Of a stretch of DNA of 14,812 nt, positions 6,353 to 14,812 are shown one piece after another. Within the stretch, counting starts at the first letter, position 1. Every line of letters begins with the position of its first letter. Origin of the DNA: an uncultured Collinsella sp. (GTDB taxonomy: Bacteria; Actinomycetota; Coriobacteriia; Coriobacteriales; Coriobacteriaceae); NCBI GenBank assembly GCA_937943045.1, contig CALEBN010000019.1, positions 1 to 14,812 on the forward strand, read 5' to 3'. The position numbers were made by a program, and so were the translations under genes. Under the pieces are notes generated by a model. That model was not told the DNA's origin and ran no database searches. It was given only the letters and a program-made list of their open reading frames with translations.

Positions 6353-6419
6353 TTGGTGCAAACCAACCTGTCCCCATTGCACCAGGTTGGTGCGAAGGGA
6401 ACAGGTTGGTTTGCACCAA
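6353..6419. repeat. 67-bp near-perfect palindrome after rpmE
   Basis: Arms 6353-6384 and 6388-6419 pair over 32 nt around a 3-nt loop. The outer 19 bp (TTGGTGCAAACCAACCTGT) are perfect, and the inner 13 have three non-Watson-Crick positions, one of them a G-T wobble. CCTGTCCCC, the complement of a GGGGACAGG core, lies at 6367-6375. It starts one base after the rpmE terminator T-run, so it is not needed to terminate rpmE. No coding capacity. Confidence 0.85.
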
Positions 6420-6615
6420 ATGGCAGAGAGACGGCGTTTTCCAAGATAAAAGCTGCCAAAATAAACCAGTCTCTTTTTAGCAGGTTGGTCGTAGTTATTA
6501 CGTGGTCGAGCGTGTCGACCGCATAGGCGACGCCTTGTTTGGCTAAAGTACAAATATCTGTGTTTAACTCGTCCAAGGTTTCATGCCGCGGGCGATGGCC
6601 AAAAAGGAAAACCAC
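6420..6615. other. Intergenic region upstream of secA
   Basis: No gene is supported here. The stretch is AT-richer than its surroundings and must hold the secA promoter. TTGGCT, a 17-bp gap and GTTTAA (about 6539-6567) is a weak candidate. A small perfect hairpin GGTCGA/TCGACC occupies 6504-6520. An AGGA at 6605-6608 is the secA ribosome binding site. Confidence 0.5.
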
Positions 6616-9422
<2,807 letters not shown>

Positions 9423-9423
<1 letters not shown>

Positions 9424-10571
9424 TGGCCGAGACTCTAGAGGTAACTCCCGCCGAGTTGGACGCGTTTGCGGACCGACTCGGCGAGGTCGAGTCTTATCTC
9501 CATTTGGACGAGAAGCGCACCCGCGTGGCGGAGCTCGAGGCCAAAAGCGTCGCCCCAGGCTTTTGGGACGATGCCGATGCCGCTCGCGCCACGATGGAGG
9601 AGATTGCACGCGCCAAGGAGGACATCGCCGCCGTGGATACGGCGCGCGGTGAGCTTTCCGATGCTCGCGCCGCGCTGGAGCTTGCCGAGGAAATGGGCGC
9701 TGACCCCGATGCCGCTGCGCTGCGTGAGGAAGCTGCCGCCACGGCGGAGCGCCTATCCCGCGCCATCGACGAGCTTGAACTTGCGAGCTGGTTTACCGGC
9801 GAGTTCGATCACGGCGACGCAATTGTGACCATCAAGCCCGGGCAGGGTGGCTTGGAGGCCCAGGACTGGACCTTCATGCTCTTTAAGATGTACATGAAGT
9901 ACTGCCAGCGCCGCGGTTGGAAGGTCACCATCAACGATTGCCCCGCGGCCGAGGTCATCGGCATCGATCGCGCGACCTTTACCGTCGAAGGCAAGGATGC
10001 CTTTGGCATGCTTCGTGCCGAGGCCGGTGTTCACCGCCTGGTGCGCATTAGCCCCACCGACGACAAGAAGCGCCGCCAGACTACGTTTGCCGGCGTCGAG
10101 GTCATTCCGGTGCTACCCGACGATATCGATATCGAGATTAATCCCGATGACATTCGCGTCGACGTGTACCACGCAAGTGGCCCGGGCGGTCAGGGCGTCA
10201 ACACCACCGACTCCGCCGTGCGCGTGACGCATTTCCCCAGCGGTATCGTGGTCACGTGTCAAAACGAGCGCAGCCAGATTCAAAACAAGGCCGCTTGTAT
10301 GCAGATCCTCAAGGCTCGTCTGTACGAGATTGAGCTCGAAAAGCGCGCCGAGGCCCTGGATGAGATTCGCGGACCCAAGACCACAATTGGTTTTGGCAAC
10401 CAGATCCGCAGCTACGTGCTCTATCCGTACCAGATGGTTAAGGACCTGCGCACGGGCGTGGAGACCAGCAACGTCGAGGCCGTTCTTGACGATGGCGATC
10501 TGGATCCGTTTGTGATTGGCTATCACCGTTGGGCTACCGGCAACGCTGACGCGGAGACCCCGTCTGCCTAA
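9423..10571 (+). CDS. prfB: Peptide chain release factor 2 (RF2), no programmed frameshift
   Basis: RF2 reads UAA and UGA stop codons in the ribosomal A site and triggers peptide release. The protein has 382 residues. An N-terminal helical domain is followed by the codon-recognition domain and the GGQ loop (Gly255-Gly256-Gln257 in SGPGGQGVNTTDSAVR). The tripeptide that recognises the stop codon, normally SPF in RF2, reads SPT here (residues 210-212, in HRLVRISPTDD). The rest of that block is clearly RF2, not RF1. Many bacteria have a +1 frameshift with an in-frame TGA near codon 26; here that position reads straight through (SYLHLDEK) without a stop. ATG 9423 overlaps the secA stop (TAATG), with AGGA at 9412-9415 as ribosome binding site. 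The secA-prfB order is common in Gram-positive lineages. The stop is TAA. Confidence 0.95.
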
Positions 10572-10598
10572 ACCGCTCGGTTTATGTGGAAATGGATT

Positions 10599-10624
10599 AA
10601 AACCCTCCGAGCAGGGCGGTTTTG
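10599..10624 (+). terminator. Probable terminator of the secA-prfB operon
   Basis: AAAACC (10599-10604) and GGTTTT (10618-10623), with an inner CCCT/AGGG pairing, form a hairpin ending in TTTT. The loop CCGAGC is complementary to GCTCGG at 10575-10580, just past the prfB stop, so an alternative fold exists. A second, weaker hairpin with T-rich tail follows at 10632-10662. Confidence 0.55.
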
Positions 10625-10660
10625 TATCCAGAACAAACCCTGCACAGGGGTGGTTTTTGT

Positions 10661-10688
10661 TTGGCGAATCGGTAGAATCGAATACAAG
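10661..10688 (+). promoter_or_regulatory. Candidate promoter for the YitT-family gene
   Basis: TTGGCG (10661-10666), a 16-bp gap, then TACAAG (10683-10688). An alternative -10, TAGAAT, lies at 10673-10678 but lacks a good -35. Either would start the transcript just before a terminator-like hairpin. Confidence 0.3.
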
Positions 10689-10697
10689 AAGAAGTTC

Positions 10698-10726
10698 AAA
10701 GCGCATCCGATGGGGTGCGCTTTTTT
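10698..10726 (+). terminator. Strong intrinsic terminator immediately before the YitT-family gene
   Basis: AAAGCGCATCC (10698-10708) pairs with GGGTGCGCTTT (10713-10723), 11 bp with one wobble and a 4-nt loop, and T6 spans 10721-10726. It ends about one base before the GAGGGAGG ribosome binding site of the next gene. It may be the final stop for secA-prfB or a leader attenuator. Confidence 0.8.
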
Positions 10727-10738
10727 GAGGGAGGCAGC

Positions 10739-11629
10739 ATGGCATATCGTCTGGACATCAAGCGCATTCTTTCGATGAACTTCTTTCACGATCTGCCCCA
10801 GATCATGTTGGGGTGTGCCTTGGCCGCCATCGCGACCGACCTGTTTTTGATTCCCAACGGTCTTGCAGCCGGTGGCGTTACGGGCCTTGCGACGATTATC
10901 CAGGCAGTCGGCGCAGCGCGAGGCGTGTCGCTTCCCGTCGGTATCCAGACCATCGTGATGAATGCCTTGCTGCTGCTGATCGTTATGCGCGAGGGTGGCA
11001 TGTTCTACGTAGTGCAGACGGCGACGGGCTTTGTGCTGCTGGGCTTCTTTACCGATCTGTTTGCCCCGTTTGTAGCGCCTCTGGCACATGCGGACCTGAT
11101 GCTTCCCGCTATGTGGGGCGGCATTATCACGGGCATTGGTTACGGCATGGTGTTGCGCGCCGGCGCCAACACCGGCGGCTCGGACACGATTGGCCAAATC
11201 ATCTCGCGTAACACCTCGCTGCCGGTGGGCTCGACCGTCATGGCAATCGACGTTGCCGTATGTGCGGCATCGGCTCCGGTCTTCTCGCTCGAAAATGCTC
11301 TGTACGCAGGACTTTCGATGGTGATTAGCGGCTATGTGATCGATGCTGTGGTCGATGGCGGCAATAAGCGTCGTATGGTGCTCATCATCTCGGATAACTT
11401 TCCCGATATCGCGGCCGACATCATGTATGGTCTGGGCCGCGGCTGCACCAAATTAAAGGCGACCGGTATGTATTCGGGCGTCGAGAAGCCGGTGATCATG
11501 GTGATCGTTAGCCGTCGAGAGCTCAACACCCTCAAAACGATCGTGCGCGAGCGCGATCCTCACGCCATTGTGACGGTCGCCGACGTTACGGAAGCCTTCG
11601 GTGAGGGATTCAAGGACATTAACGCGTAG
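10739..11629 (+). CDS. YitT family membrane protein (DUF161/DUF2179)
   Basis: An integral membrane protein of the YitT family, 296 residues, function not established for the family. The N-terminal about 200 residues are hydrophobic, with about five to six membrane segments and family-like stretches IPNGLAAGGVTGLA and GANTGGSDTIGQI. The C-terminal about 85 residues are a soluble DUF2179 domain (RRMVLIISDNFPDIAADIM through IVTVADVTEAFGEGF), thought to face the cytoplasm and possibly to bind a ligand. ATG 10739 (MAYRLDIKR) is chosen over the GTG at 10715 because GAGGGAGG lies four to eleven bases before it and the GTG lies within the terminator stem. The terminator just upstream makes it a separate or attenuated unit. 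Stop TAG; a 67-bp palindrome follows. Confidence 0.92.
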   Translation: MAYRLDIKRILSMNFFHDLPQIMLGCALAAIATDLFLIPNGLAAGGVTGLATIIQAVGAARGVSLPVGIQTIVMNALLLLIVMREGGMFYVVQTATGFVLLGFFTDLFAPFVAPLAHADLMLPAMWGGIITGIGYGMVLRAGANTGGSDTIGQIISRNTSLPVGSTVMAIDVAVCAASAPVFSLENALYAGLSMVISGYVIDAVVDGGNKRRMVLIISDNFPDIAADIMYGLGRGCTKLKATGMYSGVEKPVIMVIVSRRELNTLKTIVRERDPHAIVTVADVTEAFGEGFKDINA

Positions 11630-11650
11630 GCTGAATTTCGGTTTGTGGAC

Positions 11651-11717
11651 ATGATCCGTTTTCCTCCGTCCCCAAGGGATCAGGTGATCCGTAGGGGACG
11701 GCAGGATTGCGGATCAT
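11651..11717. repeat. 67-bp nested palindrome with GGGGAC core after the YitT-family gene
   Basis: Three concentric perfect inverted repeats: ATGATCCG/CGGATCAT (11651-11658, 11710-11717), CCGTCCCC/GGGGACGG (11666-11673, 11694-11701) and GGATCA/TGATCC (11677-11682, 11685-11690). An extra CCT/AGG pair lies between the first two. The same 67-bp length and short-loop hairpin plan are seen at 6353-6419, with different sequence. T5 follows on the plus strand (11717-11721), so it could also terminate the YitT-family transcript. Confidence 0.85.
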
Positions 11718-11721
11718 TTTT

Positions 11722-11939
11722 GTGCCGGGGCGAGAGGTAGCCACCGCATCCAAAAGACGTTCACATTGATAAACCGTTTCATCAGCGGTTCTGCCTGCTA
11801 AATTGTTCAAATAATGATAAAAACTCTGGTAAAGCCATCGGTTTCCAGCATAATGAATGACGTACGTGCATTGCGGCTGTGTTGGGATTACCTTCGGTGC
11901 CGTGCGCATCTTGTCTTAAGAGGATGAAAGGAAGGCACA
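11722..11939. other. AT-rich upstream region of the transketolase operon
   Basis: No gene is supported. The minus-strand open frame crossing it has no ribosome binding site and runs into the palindrome. The base composition falls well below the neighbouring genes around 11770-11860. A CATAAT near 11849-11854 could be a -10 but lacks a convincing -35. AAAGGAAGG (11927-11935) is the ribosome binding site of the next gene. Confidence 0.45.
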
Positions 11940-12770
11940 ATGAGCGACGAAGAGCTCAAAAAGGTTGCCAACGAGGTAAGGAAGGGCATCGTCACCGGCG
12001 TGCACGCTGCCAAGTCTGGCCATCCGGGCGGTTCGCTCGGCGCTGCCGACATCATGACCTATTTGTACTTTGAGGAAATGAACGTCGACCCGGCCGATCC
12101 CCGCAAGGCCGATCGCGACCGCTTTGTGCTCTCCAAGGGCCATTGCGCTCCGGGCCTGTACGCCGTGCTCGCCGAGCGCGGGTTCTTCCCCAAGGAGGAC
12201 CTCGAGACGCTGCGCCATATCGGCAGCCACCTGCAGGGTCACCCCAACATGAACGACACCCCGGGCGTCGACATGTCTACCGGCTCGCTCGGCCAGGGCA
12301 TCTCCGCCGCCGTGGGCATGGCCGTTGCCGCTAAGCACTGGGGCGATACTTACCGCACGTACGCCCTGCTGGGCGATGGCGAGAGCGAGGAAGGCCAGGT
12401 CTGGGAGGCCGCCATGTTTGCCGGCAACCAGCAGCTCGACAACCTCTGCGTGATCGTCGACCACAACGGTCTGCAGATCGATGGCCCCGTCGAGGAGGTC
12501 AACGACCCCATGCCGCTGGCAGACAAGTTCCGCGCCTTTAAGTTCCACGTGGTGGAGCTTGCCGACGGCAACGACTTCGATCAGATCCGCGCCGCCTTTG
12601 CCGAGGCCCGCGCCACCAAGGGTCAGCCGACCGCCATTATCGCCGAGACCACAAAGGGCAAGGGTGTCTCCTTTATGGAGAACCAGGTGGGTTGGCACGG
12701 TAAGGCCCCCAACGATGAACAGTTTGAGCAGGCCATGGCAGAGCTCACGGCCGCCGGAGAGGAGCTCTAG
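11940..12770 (+). CDS. Transketolase, N-terminal (thiamine diphosphate-binding) subunit
   Basis: The first half of a split transketolase, 276 residues. It binds the diphosphate of thiamine diphosphate and transfers two-carbon ketol units between sugar phosphates in the non-oxidative pentose phosphate pathway, together with the next gene's product. HAAKSGHPGGSLGAADIM is the substrate-contacting His/Gly segment, SKGHCAPGLYAVLAERGFF follows, then MSTGSLGQGISAAVGMA. The cofactor signature is GDGESEEGQVWEAAMFAGN with GDG at residues 145-147 and DHNGLQIDG closing it. ATG 11940 has AAAGGAAGG at optimal distance. Stop TAG is separated from the ATG of the partner gene by a single base, so the two are translationally coupled. 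Gene symbols vary for split forms, so none is given. Confidence 0.95.
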   Translation: MSDEELKKVANEVRKGIVTGVHAAKSGHPGGSLGAADIMTYLYFEEMNVDPADPRKADRDRFVLSKGHCAPGLYAVLAERGFFPKEDLETLRHIGSHLQGHPNMNDTPGVDMSTGSLGQGISAAVGMAVAAKHWGDTYRTYALLGDGESEEGQVWEAAMFAGNQQLDNLCVIVDHNGLQIDGPVEEVNDPMPLADKFRAFKFHVVELADGNDFDQIRAAFAEARATKGQPTAIIAETTKGKGVSFMENQVGWHGKAPNDEQFEQAMAELTAAGEEL

Positions 12771-12771
12771 G

Positions 12772-13713
12772 ATGGCAGATGTCAAGAAAATCGCCACGCG
12801 CGTAAGCTACGGCGAGGCCCTCGTCGAGCTCGCCAACGAGCACGATGACTTTGTGGTCCTCGACGCCGACCTGGCCGCCGCCACGCAGACCGGCAAGTTC
12901 AAGGCAGCCCGCCCCGACCGCTTCTTCGATGTGGGCATTGCCGAGAGCAACCTGATGGGTGTTGCCGCCGGTATCGCGACCACCGGCCGCGTCGCCTTCG
13001 CGAGCACCTTTGCCATGTTTGCCGCCGGCCGCGCCTTTGAGCAGGTCCGCAATTCCATCGGTTACCCGCACCTCAACGTCAAGATCGGTGCCACACACGC
13101 CGGTATCTCGGTGGGCGAGGATGGCGCCACGCACCAGTGCTGCGAGGATATCGCCCTTATGCGCGTTATCCCTGGCATGACCGTGATCGTTCCCGCTGAC
13201 GACGTAGAGGCCCGCGCCGTGACGCGCGCCGCCTACGAGTGCGACGGCCCTGTGTACATGCGCTTTGCCCGTCTGGCCTCGCCGGTCATCAACGACCCCG
13301 AGACCTACAAGTTTGAACTGGGCAAGGGCATCATCATGCGCGAGGGCGCCGACGTTACCATCATTGCCTGCGGCCTGATGGTCGGCGAGGCCCTCGAGGC
13401 TGCCGAGCAGCTTGCTGCCGAGGGTATCGACGCCGAGGTCATCAACATGCACACCATTAAGCCCATCGACTCCGACCTGATCGTCAAGAGCGCCACCAAG
13501 ACCGGCCACGTCGTGACCGTCGAGGAGCACTCCGTGATCGGTGGCCTGGGCAGCGCCGTTGCCGATGTCCTGTGCGAGCAGTGCCCGACGCCGCTCAAGA
13601 AGATCGGCGTCAACGACACGTTCGGCGAGTCCGGCCCGGGCGCCGAGCTCCTGCACAAGTACGGCCTGGACGCCGCCAACATCGTGGCGACCACCAAGGA
13701 GTTCCTGGCATAA
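12772..13713 (+). CDS. Transketolase, C-terminal (pyrimidine-binding) subunit
   Basis: The second half of the split transketolase, 313 residues. It supplies the pyrimidine-binding domain, including the conserved Glu in the FDVGIAESNLMGVAAGIA segment that activates the cofactor, and the C-terminal transketolase domain (GADVTIIACGLMVGEALEAA through EEHSVIGGLGSAVADVL). It resembles the C-terminal halves of transketolase and of DXP synthase; the pairing with an N-terminal transketolase gene favours transketolase. ATG 12772 (MADVKKIATRVSYGEAL) is one base after the upstream stop, with GGAGAGGAG inside the preceding gene as ribosome binding site. A longer open frame from 12481 is an out-of-frame reading of the upstream gene. 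Stop TAA; a 13-bp stem terminator follows. Confidence 0.95.
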   Translation: MADVKKIATRVSYGEALVELANEHDDFVVLDADLAAATQTGKFKAARPDRFFDVGIAESNLMGVAAGIATTGRVAFASTFAMFAAGRAFEQVRNSIGYPHLNVKIGATHAGISVGEDGATHQCCEDIALMRVIPGMTVIVPADDVEARAVTRAAYECDGPVYMRFARLASPVINDPETYKFELGKGIIMREGADVTIIACGLMVGEALEAAEQLAAEGIDAEVINMHTIKPIDSDLIVKSATKTGHVVTVEEHSVIGGLGSAVADVLCEQCPTPLKKIGVNDTFGESGPGAELLHKYGLDAANIVATTKEFLA

Positions 13714-13730
13714 GGCAAGGCGGATCTCAA

Positions 13731-13847
13731 GGACTGCTTCGCCAGAACTATAAAACTGCTTTGCCAGTACTATGGAAACCCGGCAGGGGCGCTCTCTTGG
13801 AGAGCGCCCCTGTTTCAGTTGCGGTGAAATAAGGACTGTTTTGCCAG
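13731..13847. repeat. Three short direct repeats around the transketolase terminator
   Basis: Near copies of GGACTGCTTYGCCAG lie at 13731-13745, 13753-13767 and 13833-13847. The first two extend to 20 bp with two differences (13733-13752 and 13756-13775), 23 bp apart. The third is on the far side of the terminator. Function unknown. Confidence 0.65.
13784..13815 (+). terminator. Intrinsic terminator of the transketolase operon
   Basis: A perfect 13-bp stem, CAGGGGCGCTCTC (13784-13796) with GAGAGCGCCCCTG (13800-13812), loop TTG, then TTT. Confidence 0.9.
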
Positions 13848-13856
13848 CCTAAAGGC

Positions 13857-14588
13857 TCAATTAATCCGCATTTCACCGCAGCTTCCGAAGGAGTTCCCGC
13901 TTGTGCTGGCTCCATCGCGACGATTGATTGCGGCTTGGCACAGTGCAGCGACATCGGGGGCATCGCTGCCTCGGTATGTCATGGCGAGCAAAGCGGCATC
14001 ATAGATTTCATCATTGGTCACATCGGCGGCATCAATGGGGCAGAAGGCGAGAATCGAATCCTGTTCTGCAAGCTCGGCCAGATCGATCGTTTCACCCATG
14101 GCAAAGGCATCATCGAGGACGAGTGTGGCACTCGTGCATGGAATTTGATAGATCGTGCCATCCGCAGCGATAGGGGAACCTGCTGCCTCGAGCGTGTAGA
14201 CACCTTGTATGAGATTGATGCCAGAGCCATCGGAGGCGACGAGCTCAATCCTGTCAACCGTTATTCCGTCGATGGTCTTGCCCGTAATATGTATCGGAAC
14301 GCGCGATGCTCCGTTATCGGTGTCCCAGCCCGCAGCCGTGACATCCAGCACAATGGCGTGTTCCGAATGGGCGGATACGAAGTGCGACAACACCTGTCGC
14401 AGATGAAGGCCCATACAGCTACCGCCGACAATGCCAATTACCAGCATGCAGGTAAGGATGACCGCAACGTGGTTCCGAGGCTTTACCCGAAGCTCAGAAT
14501 CAGCAGAGATGCCATTGACGGCAGCCCCGCACGCTGTGCAGTACCTCACGCCATCGCGCAACTCAGCTCCACAATAAGGACAATTCAT
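13857..14588 (-). CDS. Zinc-ribbon, single-pass membrane protein of unknown function
   Basis: A 243-residue protein. Residues 1-24 are a zinc ribbon, with CPYC (Cys3, Cys6) and CTAC (Cys17, Cys20). Residues about 41-63 (VAVILTCMLVIGIVGGSCMGL) form one membrane helix, and the rest is probably extracytoplasmic. The outer part has a beta-rich segment with VPIHITGKTIDG, GVYTLEAAGSPIAADGTIY, similar in my recollection to repeated units of surface proteins in Coriobacteria. No catalytic motif was recognised. ATG 14588 places the zinc ribbon at the N terminus and has GGGGG five bases upstream. ATG 14606 (adds MVVGAG) has AGGA six bases upstream and is nearly as likely. It is the only gene here ending in TGA. 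It is convergent with the transketolase operon and nothing downstream shares its strand. Confidence 0.75.
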   Translation of the reverse strand: MNCPYCGAELRDGVRYCTACGAAVNGISADSELRVKPRNHVAVILTCMLVIGIVGGSCMGLHLRQVLSHFVSAHSEHAIVLDVTAAGWDTDNGASRVPIHITGKTIDGITVDRIELVASDGSGINLIQGVYTLEAAGSPIAADGTIYQIPCTSATLVLDDAFAMGETIDLAELAEQDSILAFCPIDAADVTNDEIYDAALLAMTYRGSDAPDVAALCQAAINRRDGASTSGNSFGSCGEMRIN

Positions 14589-14606
14589 ACCAGCCCCCAC
14601 AACCAT

Positions 14607-14812
14607 AGACGTTCCTATCGAGGCCACTGTAAATCGACAATCCAAATCCAAGTTGCGCAACAATCAAATCAAGCCCACATCAAGAAAAAGCCTCCTTTGG
14701 GATAAGGGTCCATCCCAGCCAAGTACAATTCAGCCCTCAAGCATAGCGCTGCTGCACCCAAGTAAAACGCGGCGACCCCTTAGTTACCGCAGGCCGGGCG
14801 CAGGGGTACCTC
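14607..14812. other. Region upstream of the zinc-ribbon gene to the window end
   Basis: No gene is supported. On the minus strand an AAAGGAGG (about 14701-14694) is followed by an ATG that meets a stop after three codons (Met-Trp-Ala). The promoter of the zinc-ribbon gene should lie here, but no clear -35/-10 pair was found. Confidence 0.35.

Noticed and set aside
6301..6615. A 104-codon minus-strand open frame between rpmE and secA
   Set aside because: It starts with GTG divergent to and abutting secA, has no ribosome binding site or other Met, and its 3' part is the palindrome and terminator of rpmE.
11619..11909. A 96-codon minus-strand open frame upstream of the transketolase genes
   Set aside because: There is no Shine-Dalgarno before its ATG, it reads through the 67-bp palindrome and into the end of the YitT-family gene, and its product matches no family I recognise.
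12481..12771. An upstream extension of the transketolase C-terminal subunit
   Set aside because: It is an out-of-frame reading of the N-terminal subunit gene; the protein family starts at the ATG at 12772, which has its own ribosome binding site.
14670..14701. A three-codon reading frame (Met-Trp-Ala) after a strong AAAGGAGG on the minus strand
   Set aside because: Too short to call a leader peptide without a downstream attenuator or conservation; the motif could be chance or part of a decayed hairpin.

Overview
The window looks like a chromosomal segment of a high-G+C anaerobe of the class Coriobacteriia, most likely Collinsella or a close relative. The evidence is the combination of a transketolase split into two genes, an L31 protein with a long Ala/Glu/Lys-rich tail, a membrane-anchored zinc-ribbon protein of a type I associate with Coriobacteria, strong G/C bias at third codon positions, and many GGGGAC-containing palindromes between genes. 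The taxonomic call is inference from gene content, not from a marker search. There are no tRNA or rRNA genes, no CRISPR array and no transposase.

Layout. 1-55 is an exact copy of bases 1979-2033, which lie inside a downstream gene. It is followed by an adenine deaminase gene that lacks its 5' end (to 1680). 1887-2681 (+) and 2807-3649 (-) are two convergent Cof-type HAD phosphatase genes separated by a cluster of palindromic repeats. 3737-5155 (-) is citrate synthase and 5233-5520 (-) a small ACT-domain protein; these two, and perhaps the second HAD gene, are read leftwards from about 5580. 5736-6351 (+) is a self-contained rpmE unit: promoter, structured leader, long-tailed L31 gene and strong terminator. 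6616-10571 (+) is the secA-prfB operon with a one-base overlap. 10739-11629 (+) encodes a YitT-family membrane protein. 11940-13713 (+) is the two-gene transketolase operon ending in a perfect 13-bp terminator. 13857-14588 (-) encodes a zinc-ribbon, single-pass membrane protein.

Functionally this is mostly core metabolism and housekeeping: purine salvage (Ade), entry of oxaloacetate into citrate, the non-oxidative pentose phosphate pathway (transketolase), protein export (SecA), translation termination (RF2) and the ribosome (L31). I found no defence, mobile or secondary-metabolite system.

The points most worth a second look are regulatory and structural: a family of palindromes sharing a GGGGAC core placed at gene 3' ends, two of which carry the TAG stop codon of the gene they follow; an rpmE leader whose two hairpins present nearly the same loop; a 24-nt-arm hairpin that hides the ribosome binding site of the first HAD gene; an RF2 with SPT in place of SPF together with near absence of TGA stops; and the 55-bp duplication at base 1, which probably marks an assembly-graph junction.
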